DNA of 25,202 nucleotides from an uncultured Bacilli bacterium. Lineage in GTDB: Bacteria > Bacillota_I > Bacilli_A > RF39 > UBA660. Below are positions 1 to 7,613 of this stretch, one piece after another (position 1 is the stretch's first letter; each line of letters opens with the position of its first letter). The notes under the pieces are model-generated. The model saw only the letters and a list, made by a program, of their open reading frames with translations. It did no database searches and was not told the DNA's origin. The DNA is taken from assembly GCA_910587745.1 (NCBI GenBank), contig CAJUNE010000018.1, positions 1-25,202 of the forward strand. The letters run 5' to 3'. A program made the translations under genes and the position numbers.

Positions 1-945
1 AATTTAAAAGAAAGCGGAACAGAATGTAATTTATATTTTGATAATTATGTACCATTAATAACAATAGCTGATATTATAGCAGCAGTAAATCCAAAAGATG
101 AAACACCAACATTCACAAATGCAGCAACAACAGATGAAGGAGTATATAAAGTTTCAGATGGAATGTATGGAGGATATAGCTATTATTGGAGAGGAGCAGT
201 AACAAACAATTATGTAAAATTTGCTAATAAGTGTTGGAGAATAGTTCGAATCAATGGAGATGGAAGTATGCGTCTAATCTATGATGGGGCAACATGTCAT
301 GCAAATGGAACAATTACAACAGAGAGTATAGCAGTAACAAGTCAAGCATATAATTCAAATTATAATAGAAGTGAGTATGTAGGATATACATATACAATAG
401 GAAGCCAAAGAACAACAAGTGGAACAGAGTCAAACTTAAAGACTCAAAATGAAACATGGTATAACAGCAATCTAGCAAGTTATGCTGAAAGAATAGAAGA
501 TGGAAAATATTGTAATGATAGAGATGTAGTACCAGGATATAGTTGGAGTTCCCAACCGTCAGGTACATTCTACTATGCGGGGTATGATAGATCAGGAGCG
601 AATAGCGCATCAAGCGTAAGCCCAACACTAAGCTGTCCATCAGGAGATGTATATACATTAAAGGTGGGAACAATAACGGTGGACGAAGTAGTAATGGCAG
701 GAGGAAAATGGAGAACAGCAAACAGTTCTTACTACCTATACAACGGACAATACTACTGGACCATGTCTCCGATTTACTGGCGTGGCAGTTATGCTTACGC
801 GTTCTATGTGGGTTCGGGTGGCGCCCTCGGCGACACCCACGTGGACCTCGCTTGGGGTGTGCGTCCAGTAATAAATCTGAAGGCTGATACAACATTTTCT
901 AGAGGAAATGGTACATTAGATAATCCTTATATTGTGACAGATTAA
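1..945 (+). CDS. Secreted/surface protein, C-terminal part (5' end outside window)
   Basis: The frame is open from the first base to the TAA at 943-945, giving 314 residues; an internal ATG at 163 is not the start. The visible part is rich in Tyr, Asn, Ser, Thr and Gly, with Trp-rich blocks (YYWRGAV, CWRIVRINGDGS, RLIYDG) and the C-terminal pattern YWTMSP ... GVRPVINLKADT ... GNGTLDNPYIV. I recall this pattern from multi-copy secreted proteins of uncultured gut Bacilli, often with a pilin-like N-terminus; that end is not visible here, so no export signal can be confirmed. Function is unknown; a C-type-lectin-like or adhesin role is only inference. Codon use is odd: most of the gene prefers A-ending codons (GGA, ACA, GCA, AGA, GTA), unlike the T-ending style of the neighbours. 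Codons 251-288 (751-864) form a GC-rich patch with no A in any third position. Confidence 0.8.
   Translation, partial: NLKESGTECNLYFDNYVPLITIADIIAAVNPKDETPTFTNAATTDEGVYKVSDGMYGGYSYYWRGAVTNNYVKFANKCWRIVRINGDGSMRLIYDGATCHANGTITTESIAVTSQAYNSNYNRSEYVGYTYTIGSQRTTSGTESNLKTQNETWYNSNLASYAERIEDGKYCNDRDVVPGYSWSSQPSGTFYYAGYDRSGANSASSVSPTLSCPSGDVYTLKVGTITVDEVVMAGGKWRTANSSYYLYNGQYYWTMSPIYWRGSYAYAFYVGSGGALGDTHVDLAWGVRPVINLKADTTFSRGNGTLDNPYIVTD
751..867 (+). other. GC-rich, A-depleted island in the coding sequence (candidate hypervariable region)
   Basis: Bases 771-860 contain 55 G or C of 90 and only 10 A. A control stretch of the same gene (301-360) has 19 G or C and 29 A of 60. All 38 codons from 751 to 864 end in C, T or G. 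A run of NNC codons (GGC GCC CTC GGC GAC ACC) is followed by CAC, GTG, GAC, CTC and then the conserved GVRPV block. In diversity-generating retroelements (DGRs), adenines of a template (typically AAC codons) are randomised near the C-terminus of a lectin-fold protein, which would give this composition. No template repeat or reverse transcriptase is visible in the window. Confidence 0.45.
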
Positions 946-954
946 TAATTTAAT

Positions 955-1000
955 CTTGCTTATATAGCTTAGATTTTATATATAAGCAAGTATTTTGAAA
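955..1000 (+). terminator. Stem-loop terminator of the first gene
   Basis: A perfect 11-bp stem (CTTGCTTATAT at 955-965 pairing with ATATAAGCAAG at 980-990) begins nine bases after the stop codon. It is followed by a weak T stretch (TATTTT). The second hairpin at 1009 has a better T run and may be the main terminator. Confidence 0.6.
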
Positions 1001-1008
1001 TTCCATTC

Positions 1009-1032
1009 GAGAGATTTATTCTCTCTTTTTTG
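1009..1032 (+). terminator. Intrinsic terminator
   Basis: GAGAGA (1009-1014), loop TTTAT, TCTCTC (1020-1025), then TTTTTT. This is a classic short stem plus T run between the surface-protein gene and the U32 gene. Confidence 0.75.
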
Positions 1033-1038
1033 TTTTTA

Positions 1039-1047
1039 TGTTATAAT
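1039..1047 (+). promoter_or_regulatory. Extended -10 promoter of the U32 gene
   Basis: TGTTATAAT is a perfect extended -10 element (TGnTATAAT). No good -35 is seen 17 bases upstream, which extended -10 promoters tolerate. The start codon is at 1064, so the leader would be only about ten bases, without a clear Shine-Dalgarno sequence. Confidence 0.6.
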
Positions 1048-1063
1048 TATTTTGTGATGTTTT

Positions 1064-3256
1064 ATGAAAAAAGAATTACTTGCTCCAGCTGGTTCAATGG
1101 AATGTTTAAAGGCAGCAGTTAATAATGGGGCTGATGCTGTATATCTTTCTGGTAAGCTTTTTGGGGCTAGAAAATATGCGCCTAATTTTAATAACGAAGA
1201 ACTTAAAGAAGCTGTGGCTTATTGTCATTTGTATGGGGTTAAAATATATGTAACTGTTAATACAATTATTTATGAAGATGAAATAGAAAATGTATTAGAA
1301 TACTTATGTTTTTTATATAATATAGGTGTTGATGCAGTTATTGTGCAAGATTTAGGATTAATCACTTTAATTAGAAAATATTTGCCAGATTTAGAAATTC
1401 ATGCTTCCACACAAGCGCATACTCACAATATAGAACAAATAAAACTTTTAGAAAATCTTGGAGTAAAAAGAGTAGTTTTAGCTAGAGAACTTAGTTTAGA
1501 AGAAATAAATAGTTTAAATACTTCTTTAGAGTTAGAAATATTTATTCATGGAGCTTTATGTATTTCTTATTCAGGAGAATGTTATTTTTCATCTTTTCTC
1601 TTAAATAGAAGTGGTAATAGAGGGGAGTGTGCGGGGCTTTGCAGAACTCCTTTTAATTTAATAGATAATGATAAAAAAATAATTGATTCTAAATATCTTC
1701 TTAGTCCTAAAGAGTTTAATACTACTAGTAATTTTGAAAAATTAAAAGAAAGTAAAGCGATAAGTTTTAAAATAGAAGGAAGAATGAAAAGCCCAGAATA
1801 TGTAGGTTATGTTACTAGTATATATCGTAAATTAATAGATAATGATAATTATATTCTAACTGATGAAGAAATATTTAATTTAAAAAGTTTATATAACAGA
1901 GGTTTTACGAAAGGTTATTTATTTAATAATACTGATAGTGAATTTATTAGTTTGAATTCTTCTAATCATCAAGGAGTAGAAATAGGTAAAGTAGTTCTTT
2001 ATAACTCTGATAAAATAAAAATATATTTAACTCATGAATTAAATCAAGGAGATGCGATTAGACTTCCTAATAATACGGGGTTATATGTAAATTTTTTATA
2101 TAACGAAAAAATGATGCTTATTAATAAAGGTTTAAAAGATAGTTATGTTTATATAGATAATAAGTGTGATTTAAAAACTAAAGGTAGTGTTCTTCTTACT
2201 ATAAATAGTAGTCTTATCAATGAGTTAAAAGAAAAGGACGAAAAAAAGATAAATGTAGATTGTAGTATTTATGCTCATTCTGGAGAAGAATTAAAGCTTA
2301 GTTATAGTGATGGGGTAAATAATGTAGAGTATACTGGTGATGTTGTAAGTAAAGCTTTAAATAGTCCGATTAGTGATATTAGAATTAAAGAGATTCTTAG
2401 TAAGCTTGGAAATACGCCTTTTATAATTAATAAGATAGATTTAGATATTGATGATAATATATTTATACCAGTTGGGGTTTTAAATGAAATTAGAAGAAAC
2501 TTAATTCAAGAACTAATAAATAAAAGAACTTTTATAAATAGAAAGATAGAATTAAATTATAAAAATAATATAAAATTTAAAAGAAATAATGATTTAAAAA
2601 TTAGTGCTTCTGTTATAAGTGAAGAGCAACTTAAAACATTACTTGATTTAAATGTTGATATATATGTGTCTGATGAAAAACTATATAATAAATATAAAGA
2701 TAAAAATGTTTATTTAAGACTTAATAGAATTAATAATAATTTTAAAGATTATCAAAATGAATCTCTTTTAATCGGTGAAACTGGTAGTTTAAAATATATA
2801 AATAGCAATAAAGTATGTACTGATTATTATCTTAATGTTGTAAATAGTAGTTATTTAAATTATTTAGCTAGTATAAATGTTAAAAGAGTTTGTTTAAGTC
2901 CAGAACTTTCTTTAGAAAGATTAAACTTATTAATGAATAATTGTGATAATAATAAAGATGTAGAATTTATTATATATGGTACTTTGGAATATATGATTAT
3001 GAAATATAATTTAATAAAAAATCAAAATTTAAATAATAGTACTAATTGTTATTTAGAAGATAAAAATAAAAGGAAGTTTAGAGTATTTAATGATGGTTAT
3101 ACCCATTTACTTAGTGATAAAAAAATAAATCTAATAGATAATATAAATAATTTAAAAAATATGGGAGTTAATGTATTTAGATTAGAATTTGATAATGAAA
3201 GTAGTAAAGAAGTATTAGATGTTTATAATAAAGTTAAAGATGTTTTAATTATATAG
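1064..3256 (+). CDS. U32-family protein (RlhA-like RNA hydroxylation candidate), 730 aa
   Basis: It opens with the U32 signature ELLAPAGSMECLKAAVNNGA and contains the core motif FIHGALCISYSGECYFS (160-176), followed by GNRGECAGLCR (184-194) and FKIEGRMKSPEYVGYV (235-250). Cys166, Cys173, Cys189 and Cys193 form the cysteine set that in U32 relatives binds an iron-sulfur cluster. The family is named after peptidases, but characterised bacterial members mostly modify RNA (RlhA on 23S rRNA, TrhP on tRNA U34). The length, with about 400 residues beyond the U32 core, fits the RlhA/DUF3656 architecture better than short TrhP. Many relatives have a further Cys in a KDLC-like motif; here the equivalent is K216-E-F-N. 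The start at 1064 gives the conserved N-terminus but has no strong ribosome binding site. An in-frame 20-codon open stretch follows the TAG stop (see the separate entry). The exact substrate cannot be read from sequence. Confidence 0.85.
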   Translation: MKKELLAPAGSMECLKAAVNNGADAVYLSGKLFGARKYAPNFNNEELKEAVAYCHLYGVKIYVTVNTIIYEDEIENVLEYLCFLYNIGVDAVIVQDLGLITLIRKYLPDLEIHASTQAHTHNIEQIKLLENLGVKRVVLARELSLEEINSLNTSLELEIFIHGALCISYSGECYFSSFLLNRSGNRGECAGLCRTPFNLIDNDKKIIDSKYLLSPKEFNTTSNFEKLKESKAISFKIEGRMKSPEYVGYVTSIYRKLIDNDNYILTDEEIFNLKSLYNRGFTKGYLFNNTDSEFISLNSSNHQGVEIGKVVLYNSDKIKIYLTHELNQGDAIRLPNNTGLYVNFLYNEKMMLINKGLKDSYVYIDNKCDLKTKGSVLLTINSSLINELKEKDEKKINVDCSIYAHSGEELKLSYSDGVNNVEYTGDVVSKALNSPISDIRIKEILSKLGNTPFIINKIDLDIDDNIFIPVGVLNEIRRNLIQELINKRTFINRKIELNYKNNIKFKRNNDLKISASVISEEQLKTLLDLNVDIYVSDEKLYNKYKDKNVYLRLNRINNNFKDYQNESLLIGETGSLKYINSNKVCTDYYLNVVNSSYLNYLASINVKRVCLSPELSLERLNLLMNNCDNNKDVEFIIYGTLEYMIMKYNLIKNQNLNNSTNCYLEDKNKRKFRVFNDGYTHLLSDKKINLIDNINNLKNMGVNVFRLEFDNESSKEVLDVYNKVKDVLII

Positions 3257-3319
3257 TATTGTAATATAAAAGACTGTGTTCCAGGAATTGGAGGCAAAGA
3301 TTATTTTAATCATTTATAA
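3257..3319 (+). other. In-frame 20-codon extension after the U32 stop codon
   Basis: After the TAG at 3254-3256 the same frame continues for 20 sense codons (YCNIKDCVPGIGGKDYFNHL) to a TAA at 3317-3319, five bases before the terminator stem. The codons read like coding sequence. It could be the lost C-terminus of the U32 protein after a recent nonsense change, a readthrough extension, or chance. No ribosome binding site or start codon for a separate gene is visible. Confidence 0.3.
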
Positions 3320-3324
3320 TGAAA

Positions 3325-3364
3325 AAAAGAATCTTCATATTTTCGAAGATTCTTTTATTTTTTT
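3325..3364. terminator. Bidirectional terminator between the U32 gene and lexA
   Basis: A perfect 12-bp stem (AAAAGAATCTTC at 3325-3336 with GAAGATTCTTTT at 3345-3356) is flanked by an A run on the left and a T run on the right. It can therefore end both the U32 transcript and the convergent lexA transcript, whose stop is at 3363-3365. Confidence 0.85.
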
Positions 3365-3992
3365 AAAATTTACGATATAGACCGATTGCTTTACCTAATA
3401 TGGTAACATTATCAAATATAAATGGTTCCATACTATCATTTTCAGGTTGAAGTCTTATATGTCCTTTTTCTTTATAATAGGTTTTTAAAGTTACTTCATT
3501 TTCTTCAGTCATAGCTACAACTATTTCACCATTACGAGCAGTGCTTTGTTTTTGAACTATAACAACATCACCATCATAAATTCCAGCATTAATCATTGAT
3601 TCACCACTTACATTTAAAGTAAATATAGTTTCTTTTGCTGGAATAAGAGAAGCTGGAAGAGAGAAAAATTCATTTGGTCTTTCAATCGCTTCAATAGGAC
3701 TACCAGCAGTTACTTTTCCAAGTAGAGGAACTTTAACTAATTCTTCTTTCTTTTCTTCATATTCGTTTTCAACAAGGATTTCCATAGCTCTAAATTTGTT
3801 AGGGTTAACTCTTAAATAACCAGCATTACATAATTTTCTAACATGAGTATGAACTGTCGCTGGACTTGATAAACCTAAAGCTTGTCCAATCTCTCTAATT
3901 GATGGCGGATACCCATGTTCAGCGGCAAATTTTTTAATAAAATCTAAAACATTATTTTGTTTTTCTGTTATTTCTTTGATATTTTTATTCAT
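3363..3992 (-). CDS. lexA: LexA repressor (SOS response)
   Basis: This is a full-length 209-aa LexA. The N-terminal winged helix-turn-helix (about 1-70) carries YPPSIREIGQALGLSSPATVHTHVRKL. The C-terminal S24 autoprotease has the Ala96-Gly97 cleavage site (KVTAGSPI), nucleophile Ser132 in SGESM, and general-base Lys170 (EVTLKTYY). RecA filaments on single-stranded DNA trigger self-cleavage and release SOS genes. I chose ATG 3992 (MNKNIKEIT) over the ATG at 4007 because GGAGGT lies at ideal distance from it. The gene diverges from ymfF. Its promoter overlaps a SOS-box-like dyad, which suggests autoregulation. recA in the same window has an equivalent operator. Confidence 0.97.
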   Translation of the reverse strand: MNKNIKEITEKQNNVLDFIKKFAAEHGYPPSIREIGQALGLSSPATVHTHVRKLCNAGYLRVNPNKFRAMEILVENEYEEKKEELVKVPLLGKVTAGSPIEAIERPNEFFSLPASLIPAKETIFTLNVSGESMINAGIYDGDVVIVQKQSTARNGEIVVAMTEENEVTLKTYYKEKGHIRLQPENDSMEPFIFDNVTILGKAIGLYRKF

Positions 3993-4011
3993 AGTTTTTA
4001 CCTCCAACTAA

Positions 4012-4040
4012 ATCATATCATAATAATATTTGTTTGTCAA
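4012..4040 (-). promoter_or_regulatory. lexA promoter
   Basis: On the minus strand TTGACA (4035-4040) and TATGAT (4012-4017) are separated by exactly 17 bases. The lexA ribosome binding site GGAGGT (4000-4005) follows directly. Confidence 0.85.
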
Positions 4041-4051
4041 ACACTTGTATA
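4038..4051 (-). promoter_or_regulatory. Putative LexA operator upstream of lexA
   Basis: The minus strand reads TATACAAGTGTTTG, a degenerate match to the Bacillus SOS box CGAACRNRYGTTYC: the right half GTTT is perfect and the left half poor. Its last TTTG overlaps the -35 TTGACA, exactly as in the putative recA box. A separate perfect dyad, TGTTTG-A-CAAACA, also covers the -35. Confidence 0.45.
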
Positions 4052-4094
4052 AAAAAGTTGCTTCCTCATTTTATCTCTTTAAAAATATATATAA

Positions 4095-4123
4095 TTAATA
4101 AATTAGAGATTTTGTGCTATAAT
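4095..4123 (+). promoter_or_regulatory. ymfF promoter
   Basis: TTAATA (4095-4100), 17 bases, then TATAAT (4118-4123) with an upstream TG (extended -10, TGCTATAAT). Ribosome binding site AGAGGTG and ATG 4142 follow closely. Confidence 0.75.
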
Positions 4124-4141
4124 AAAAAAAGAGGTGAAAAA

Positions 4142-5413
4142 ATGGAATATAAAACTTATGAATATCCATCATTTAACTTATATACTGTAAAAACTAATAG
4201 ATTTAAAACAGTCCAAATGGAAATTATTTTTAGAGATGAAGTAAAATGTGATGATTTACTTACGAAAACTTTTTTAGTTGATTTAATGACCGATGTAAGT
4301 GAAAAATATAAAACGAGAAAAGAAATGGTTAAACGTTTAGAAGAATTATATCAAGCTAGTTTTTATGGGGTTACAAATAAAGTGGGTAATGTAGTTATGA
4401 CTTCTTTTGTTCTTAATTTTTTGAATCCGGAATATGTTAGCGAAGAAAATTACTTGGAAGAAGTTATTAAATTACCATGTGAGGCAATAATGAAACCTTT
4501 TATAAAAGCAGAGGAGTTTGATATAAAGAATTTTAATATTGTTAAAAATAGATTACACGATGAAATACTTGGTATTAATGAAGATATAAATAGAGTATCT
4601 TTAAAATCAGCGTTAAAATATTTAGATGAAAGTCCTAGTAAATATAGTGTTATGGGTTCTTTAGAAGAACTAGATAAAATAACACCTAAAACCTTAGCTA
4701 GTGCTTATGAAGATTTAATAGCTAATAATAAATGTGATATATTTGTAGTAGGTAATATTGATATGGATAAAGTAGCTAATTTTGTTTTTAAATATTTTAA
4801 AAATCCTACGATTAAAACTAAAGATTATTCTTTATATGTAGATAATAAAATCCCTAAAAAAGTAAAAATAGAAAAAGATAAATCTAAATTCTTAGAAACA
4901 AATTTAGTTAATATATATGGTATAGAAAATCTAAGTGATAAAGAAAAAATTACAACAATGCATTTTTATAATTATCTTTTAGGGGGTGGTGGCTTAAATA
5001 CTAAATTATATCAACTCTTAAGAGAAAAAAATTCTTTATGTTACGGGGTTAGAAGTGTTTATTTAAAATATGATAATTTACTTATGATTCAAACTTCAAT
5101 AGATAAAAAAGATGTTAAGAAAGCTAATAGTTTGATAAAACTTGCTTTTAAAGAAATGAAATTAGGTAAATTTACAAATGAAGAATTGGAAGCAGCTAAA
5201 TCTAGTTTTATATTCTCACTTAATTTAGCTTTGGATGATCCAGCAGGAATACTTAATAATTATGTATTTCATGTGATTAGTGGTTTACCTTTAATAGAAG
5301 ATAGAATGAAATTAATTAATGATGTAACAAAAGAAGAAATTGTTGCTTTAGCGAGTAGAATTAAACCTATTTTAGAATTTGTGTTAGAGGGAGATACTAA
5401 TGGAAACAATTAA
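4142..5413 (+). CDS. ymfF: YmfF-like inactive M16 peptidase subunit
   Basis: This 423-aa protein has the M16 (insulinase-like) fold but lacks the zinc-binding HxxEH motif: FLVDL around residues 44-48 stands where HxxEH would be expected. The C-terminal half keeps the M16 substrate-cleft signature GGGGLNTKLYQLLREKNSLC. This matches B. subtilis YmfF, the non-catalytic partner of YmfH (called YfmF/YfmH in some databases), which has been linked to EF-P aminopentanol modification. The ATG at 4142 is chosen because AGAGGTG precedes it and the promoter lies just upstream; the longer open frame back to 4034 would begin inside the lexA promoter. It overlaps ymfH by 14 bases, so the two are co-translated and probably form a heterodimer. 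Confidence 0.88.
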   Translation: MEYKTYEYPSFNLYTVKTNRFKTVQMEIIFRDEVKCDDLLTKTFLVDLMTDVSEKYKTRKEMVKRLEELYQASFYGVTNKVGNVVMTSFVLNFLNPEYVSEENYLEEVIKLPCEAIMKPFIKAEEFDIKNFNIVKNRLHDEILGINEDINRVSLKSALKYLDESPSKYSVMGSLEELDKITPKTLASAYEDLIANNKCDIFVVGNIDMDKVANFVFKYFKNPTIKTKDYSLYVDNKIPKKVKIEKDKSKFLETNLVNIYGIENLSDKEKITTMHFYNYLLGGGGLNTKLYQLLREKNSLCYGVRSVYLKYDNLLMIQTSIDKKDVKKANSLIKLAFKEMKLGKFTNEELEAAKSSFIFSLNLALDDPAGILNNYVFHVISGLPLIEDRMKLINDVTKEEIVALASRIKPILEFVLEGDTNGNN

Positions 5414-6677
5414 GATACAAGGAGTAAATGAAGAAATATATAAAACTATTAGTAATGATGGTTTATTAATTTATATATGGAAAAATCCTTATGCTAAAAG
5501 TTTTAATTTAACTTTAAATGTTAAGTATGGTTCTATTCATACAGAATTTAATATTAATAATAATAAATATCAAGTGCCAGATGGTATCGCTCACTTTATG
5601 GAACATATTAAATTTAATGTAAAAAAAGATGTGACTGCTAATGATTTGTTTGACCCTCTTGGAAGTGATATAAATGCTTTTACAACCTTTAAATATACAA
5701 GTTATATTGTAAATGGTGTAAATAAATTAGAAGATAATTTAAATAATTTACTTGATTATGTATATAATCCTTATTTTACAAAAGAGATGATTGATAAAGA
5801 AAAAGGAATTATTGCTTCAGAAATTAATATGGGGTATGATCAACCTTATAATAGACTTTATTTTGAATTTAATAAAAGTATTTATAAAAAAGAAAAATAT
5901 CGTAATTTAATAAGTGGGGAAGTTAGTGATATTAAAAAAGTTGGGTTAAAAGATATTAAACTTATTTATGATACTTTTTATCATCCTAAAAATATGTTTT
6001 TAATTGTTACAGGTGATGTTAATCCTTATGAAATAGAAGCAATTGTTAATAATAATTTAAAGAAAAAGAAATTTATTGCATATAAAAATCCTATTATAGA
6101 AGAAGTAAAAGAACCTCGTGGGGTTAATGAATCATATAAAGAAATAAATGCTAATGTGGAAGTAGCTAAAGCTAAAGTGGGTATTAAAATACCTAGGAAA
6201 GACTTTGGAAATATAGAAAATATTAAACTTAATATTATTCTTTCAATTATTTTAAATAGTAATTTTGGGGATACTTCAGATTTAAAAGAAGAATTGTTAC
6301 AAGATAATTTAATTACTTATTTAGGTTTTTCTAGATATGTTATGAGGGAATATGTAATACTAGATATAACAATTGAAAGTAAATTTATAGATGAGGCGAT
6401 TAAAAGAATAAAACTTGCTCTCTCAAACTTATCTATGGATGAAGATACTCTAAAGAGAAAAGTTAATTCTTCTATTGCTACTTTAGTTACGAATTTTGAC
6501 TCTAGTGAACAAGTAAATACTATGATTCAAAATCATTTGATTTATTATGATGAAGTTGTGCCTAATGTTAAAGAGATTTATGAGGCAATTACTTTGGATG
6601 AAGTTAAAAATGTCATAAAGAAAATTAATACTAAAGAAATGGCAGTTATAAAAATGGATAAAAATACTAATGATTAG
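5400..6677 (+). CDS. ymfH: YmfH-like zinc protease of the M16 family
   Basis: This 425-aa protein carries the intact M16 zinc motif HFMEH (His65, Glu68, His69) and a likely third ligand Glu141 in GIIASEINMG, 72 residues later as is usual. Its C-terminal half is degenerate, so it complements YmfF, which keeps the cleft motif but lacks HxxEH; the active site is probably shared. It starts inside the ymfF gene after a GAGGGAG ribosome binding site. In B. subtilis the pair sits upstream of ymfI and, further on, of pgsA-cinA-recA-rny. Here no ymfI reductase follows. The stop codon lies inside the terminator stem. The peptidase substrate is not known from the sequence. Confidence 0.9.
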   Translation: METIKIQGVNEEIYKTISNDGLLIYIWKNPYAKSFNLTLNVKYGSIHTEFNINNNKYQVPDGIAHFMEHIKFNVKKDVTANDLFDPLGSDINAFTTFKYTSYIVNGVNKLEDNLNNLLDYVYNPYFTKEMIDKEKGIIASEINMGYDQPYNRLYFEFNKSIYKKEKYRNLISGEVSDIKKVGLKDIKLIYDTFYHPKNMFLIVTGDVNPYEIEAIVNNNLKKKKFIAYKNPIIEEVKEPRGVNESYKEINANVEVAKAKVGIKIPRKDFGNIENIKLNIILSIILNSNFGDTSDLKEELLQDNLITYLGFSRYVMREYVILDITIESKFIDEAIKRIKLALSNLSMDEDTLKRKVNSSIATLVTNFDSSEQVNTMIQNHLIYYDEVVPNVKEIYEAITLDEVKNVIKKINTKEMAVIKMDKNTND

Positions 6678-6690
6678 TGTTTTTTTCTTT
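6662..6690 (+). terminator. ymfH terminator overlapping its stop codon
   Basis: AAATACTAA (6662-6670), loop TGA, TTAGTGTTT (6674-6682; one G:U pair), then a T-rich tail. The ymfH stop TAG (6675-6677) is inside the 3' arm. Confidence 0.65.
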
Positions 6691-6698
6691 TATTCTTA

Positions 6699-6727
6699 TT
6701 GATTAAAATTTTAATTTAAGTTACAAT
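6699..6727 (+). promoter_or_regulatory. Promoter of the AraC-family gene
   Basis: TTGATT (6699-6704), spacer of exactly 17 bases, TACAAT (6722-6727). It lies directly after the ymfH terminator. Confidence 0.7.
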
Positions 6728-6743
6728 TTTAGTAGTGATTGAT

Positions 6744-7538
6744 ATGGATGTTTATAAGAATTTAAATGATATGATAGAATTTATTGAAGATAATTTAAAA
6801 GATAATGTTGATTATAAAAAACTTGCTAGAATTGTCGGAGTAAATGAATATACAATAGGAAGAATATTTCCAGTTTTATTTGGTATTACTTTAGGTGAGT
6901 ATGTTCGAAAAAGAAGACTTACTTTAGCAGGTCGAGATTTAGCACAATATAATTTAAAAGTTATGGATGTAGCTATATCATATGGGTGGTCAAATGCTAC
7001 AGCTTTTTCTAGAGCCTTCTTTAGTTTTCATGGAATTAAACCGAGTGAAGTAAAAGGCAATGCTGGTAAATTAAAATTTTATCCTAAAATAAAATTAGAA
7101 GTTCCTAAAATATCTCAAGAAATAACTTATGAAATAATAGAAATGAATGAATTAAAATTATATGGCTTAGGTGTTAAAACTGACGATGATCATATAAAGA
7201 AAGATGCACCTAATTTTTTTAAAGAAATGGTTAATAAATATAATACTTTAAAACATCCTGATTATGGAATGGTTGTTTATGAACAACGATTTTATTCAGA
7301 TAATTATGAATATTGGGTTTTATGGAATGAAAAGATAGAAGGCTTTAAAGAATGGGTTATTCCTAAATCTAAATGGTTAAAGTTTCATATACCTAGCGAT
7401 GAAGCTAAAGATATCCAAGATATGAGTGATTTATTTTATTATCAATTTATTACAACTTGTAATTATAATTTGAGAGAAATACCTGAACTTGAATATTATC
7501 ACGATGGAGTAACTGAGTTTTTAGTTGCTATTAACTGA
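6744..7538 (+). CDS. AraC/Rob-like transcription regulator with effector-binding domain
   Basis: The protein has 264 residues from ATG 6744. Residues about 1-95 form a double helix-turn-helix AraC domain (KLARIVGVNEYTIGRIF ... VAISYGWSNATAFSRAFFSF ... GIKPSEV). Residues about 125-264 resemble the GyrI-like/AraC_E_bind effector domain (YEIIEMNELKLYGLGVKT, then YWVLWNE and a C-terminal EYYHDG). This is the SoxS-like head plus GyrI-like tail arrangement of Rob-type regulators that sense small, often toxic or cationic molecules. A GTG at 6735 in frame is possible, but AGTGATT then becomes part of the gene rather than its ribosome binding site, so I prefer ATG 6744. No obvious efflux target is adjacent; the next operon has its own promoter. 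The ligand is unknown. Confidence 0.85.
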   Translation: MDVYKNLNDMIEFIEDNLKDNVDYKKLARIVGVNEYTIGRIFPVLFGITLGEYVRKRRLTLAGRDLAQYNLKVMDVAISYGWSNATAFSRAFFSFHGIKPSEVKGNAGKLKFYPKIKLEVPKISQEITYEIIEMNELKLYGLGVKTDDDHIKKDAPNFFKEMVNKYNTLKHPDYGMVVYEQRFYSDNYEYWVLWNEKIEGFKEWVIPKSKWLKFHIPSDEAKDIQDMSDLFYYQFITTCNYNLREIPELEYYHDGVTEFLVAIN

Positions 7539-7570
7539 CTTTTTTTGCAAAGTATAAGTCAGTTTTTTAA
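7533..7570 (+). terminator. Terminator overlapping the AraC-family stop codon
   Basis: AACTGACTT (7533-7541) pairs with AAGTCAGTT (7556-7564), followed by TTTT. The TGA stop (7536-7538) is in the 5' arm. Confidence 0.75.
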
Positions 7571-7580
7571 TGCTAAACTA

Positions 7581-7589
7581 TGTTATATT
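7581..7589 (+). promoter_or_regulatory. Extended -10 promoter of the ATPase operon
   Basis: TGTTATATT, an extended -10 with one mismatch, lies 25 bases before the start codon. No good -35 is seen. Confidence 0.45.
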
Positions 7590-7613
7590 ATTAAACATTA
7601 ATGAGGGGTAATT

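Noticed and set aside
314..895. 193-codon open frame on the minus strand opposite the first gene
   Set aside because: No ribosome binding site or family-like sequence. The long frame arises from the skewed composition of the plus-strand gene.
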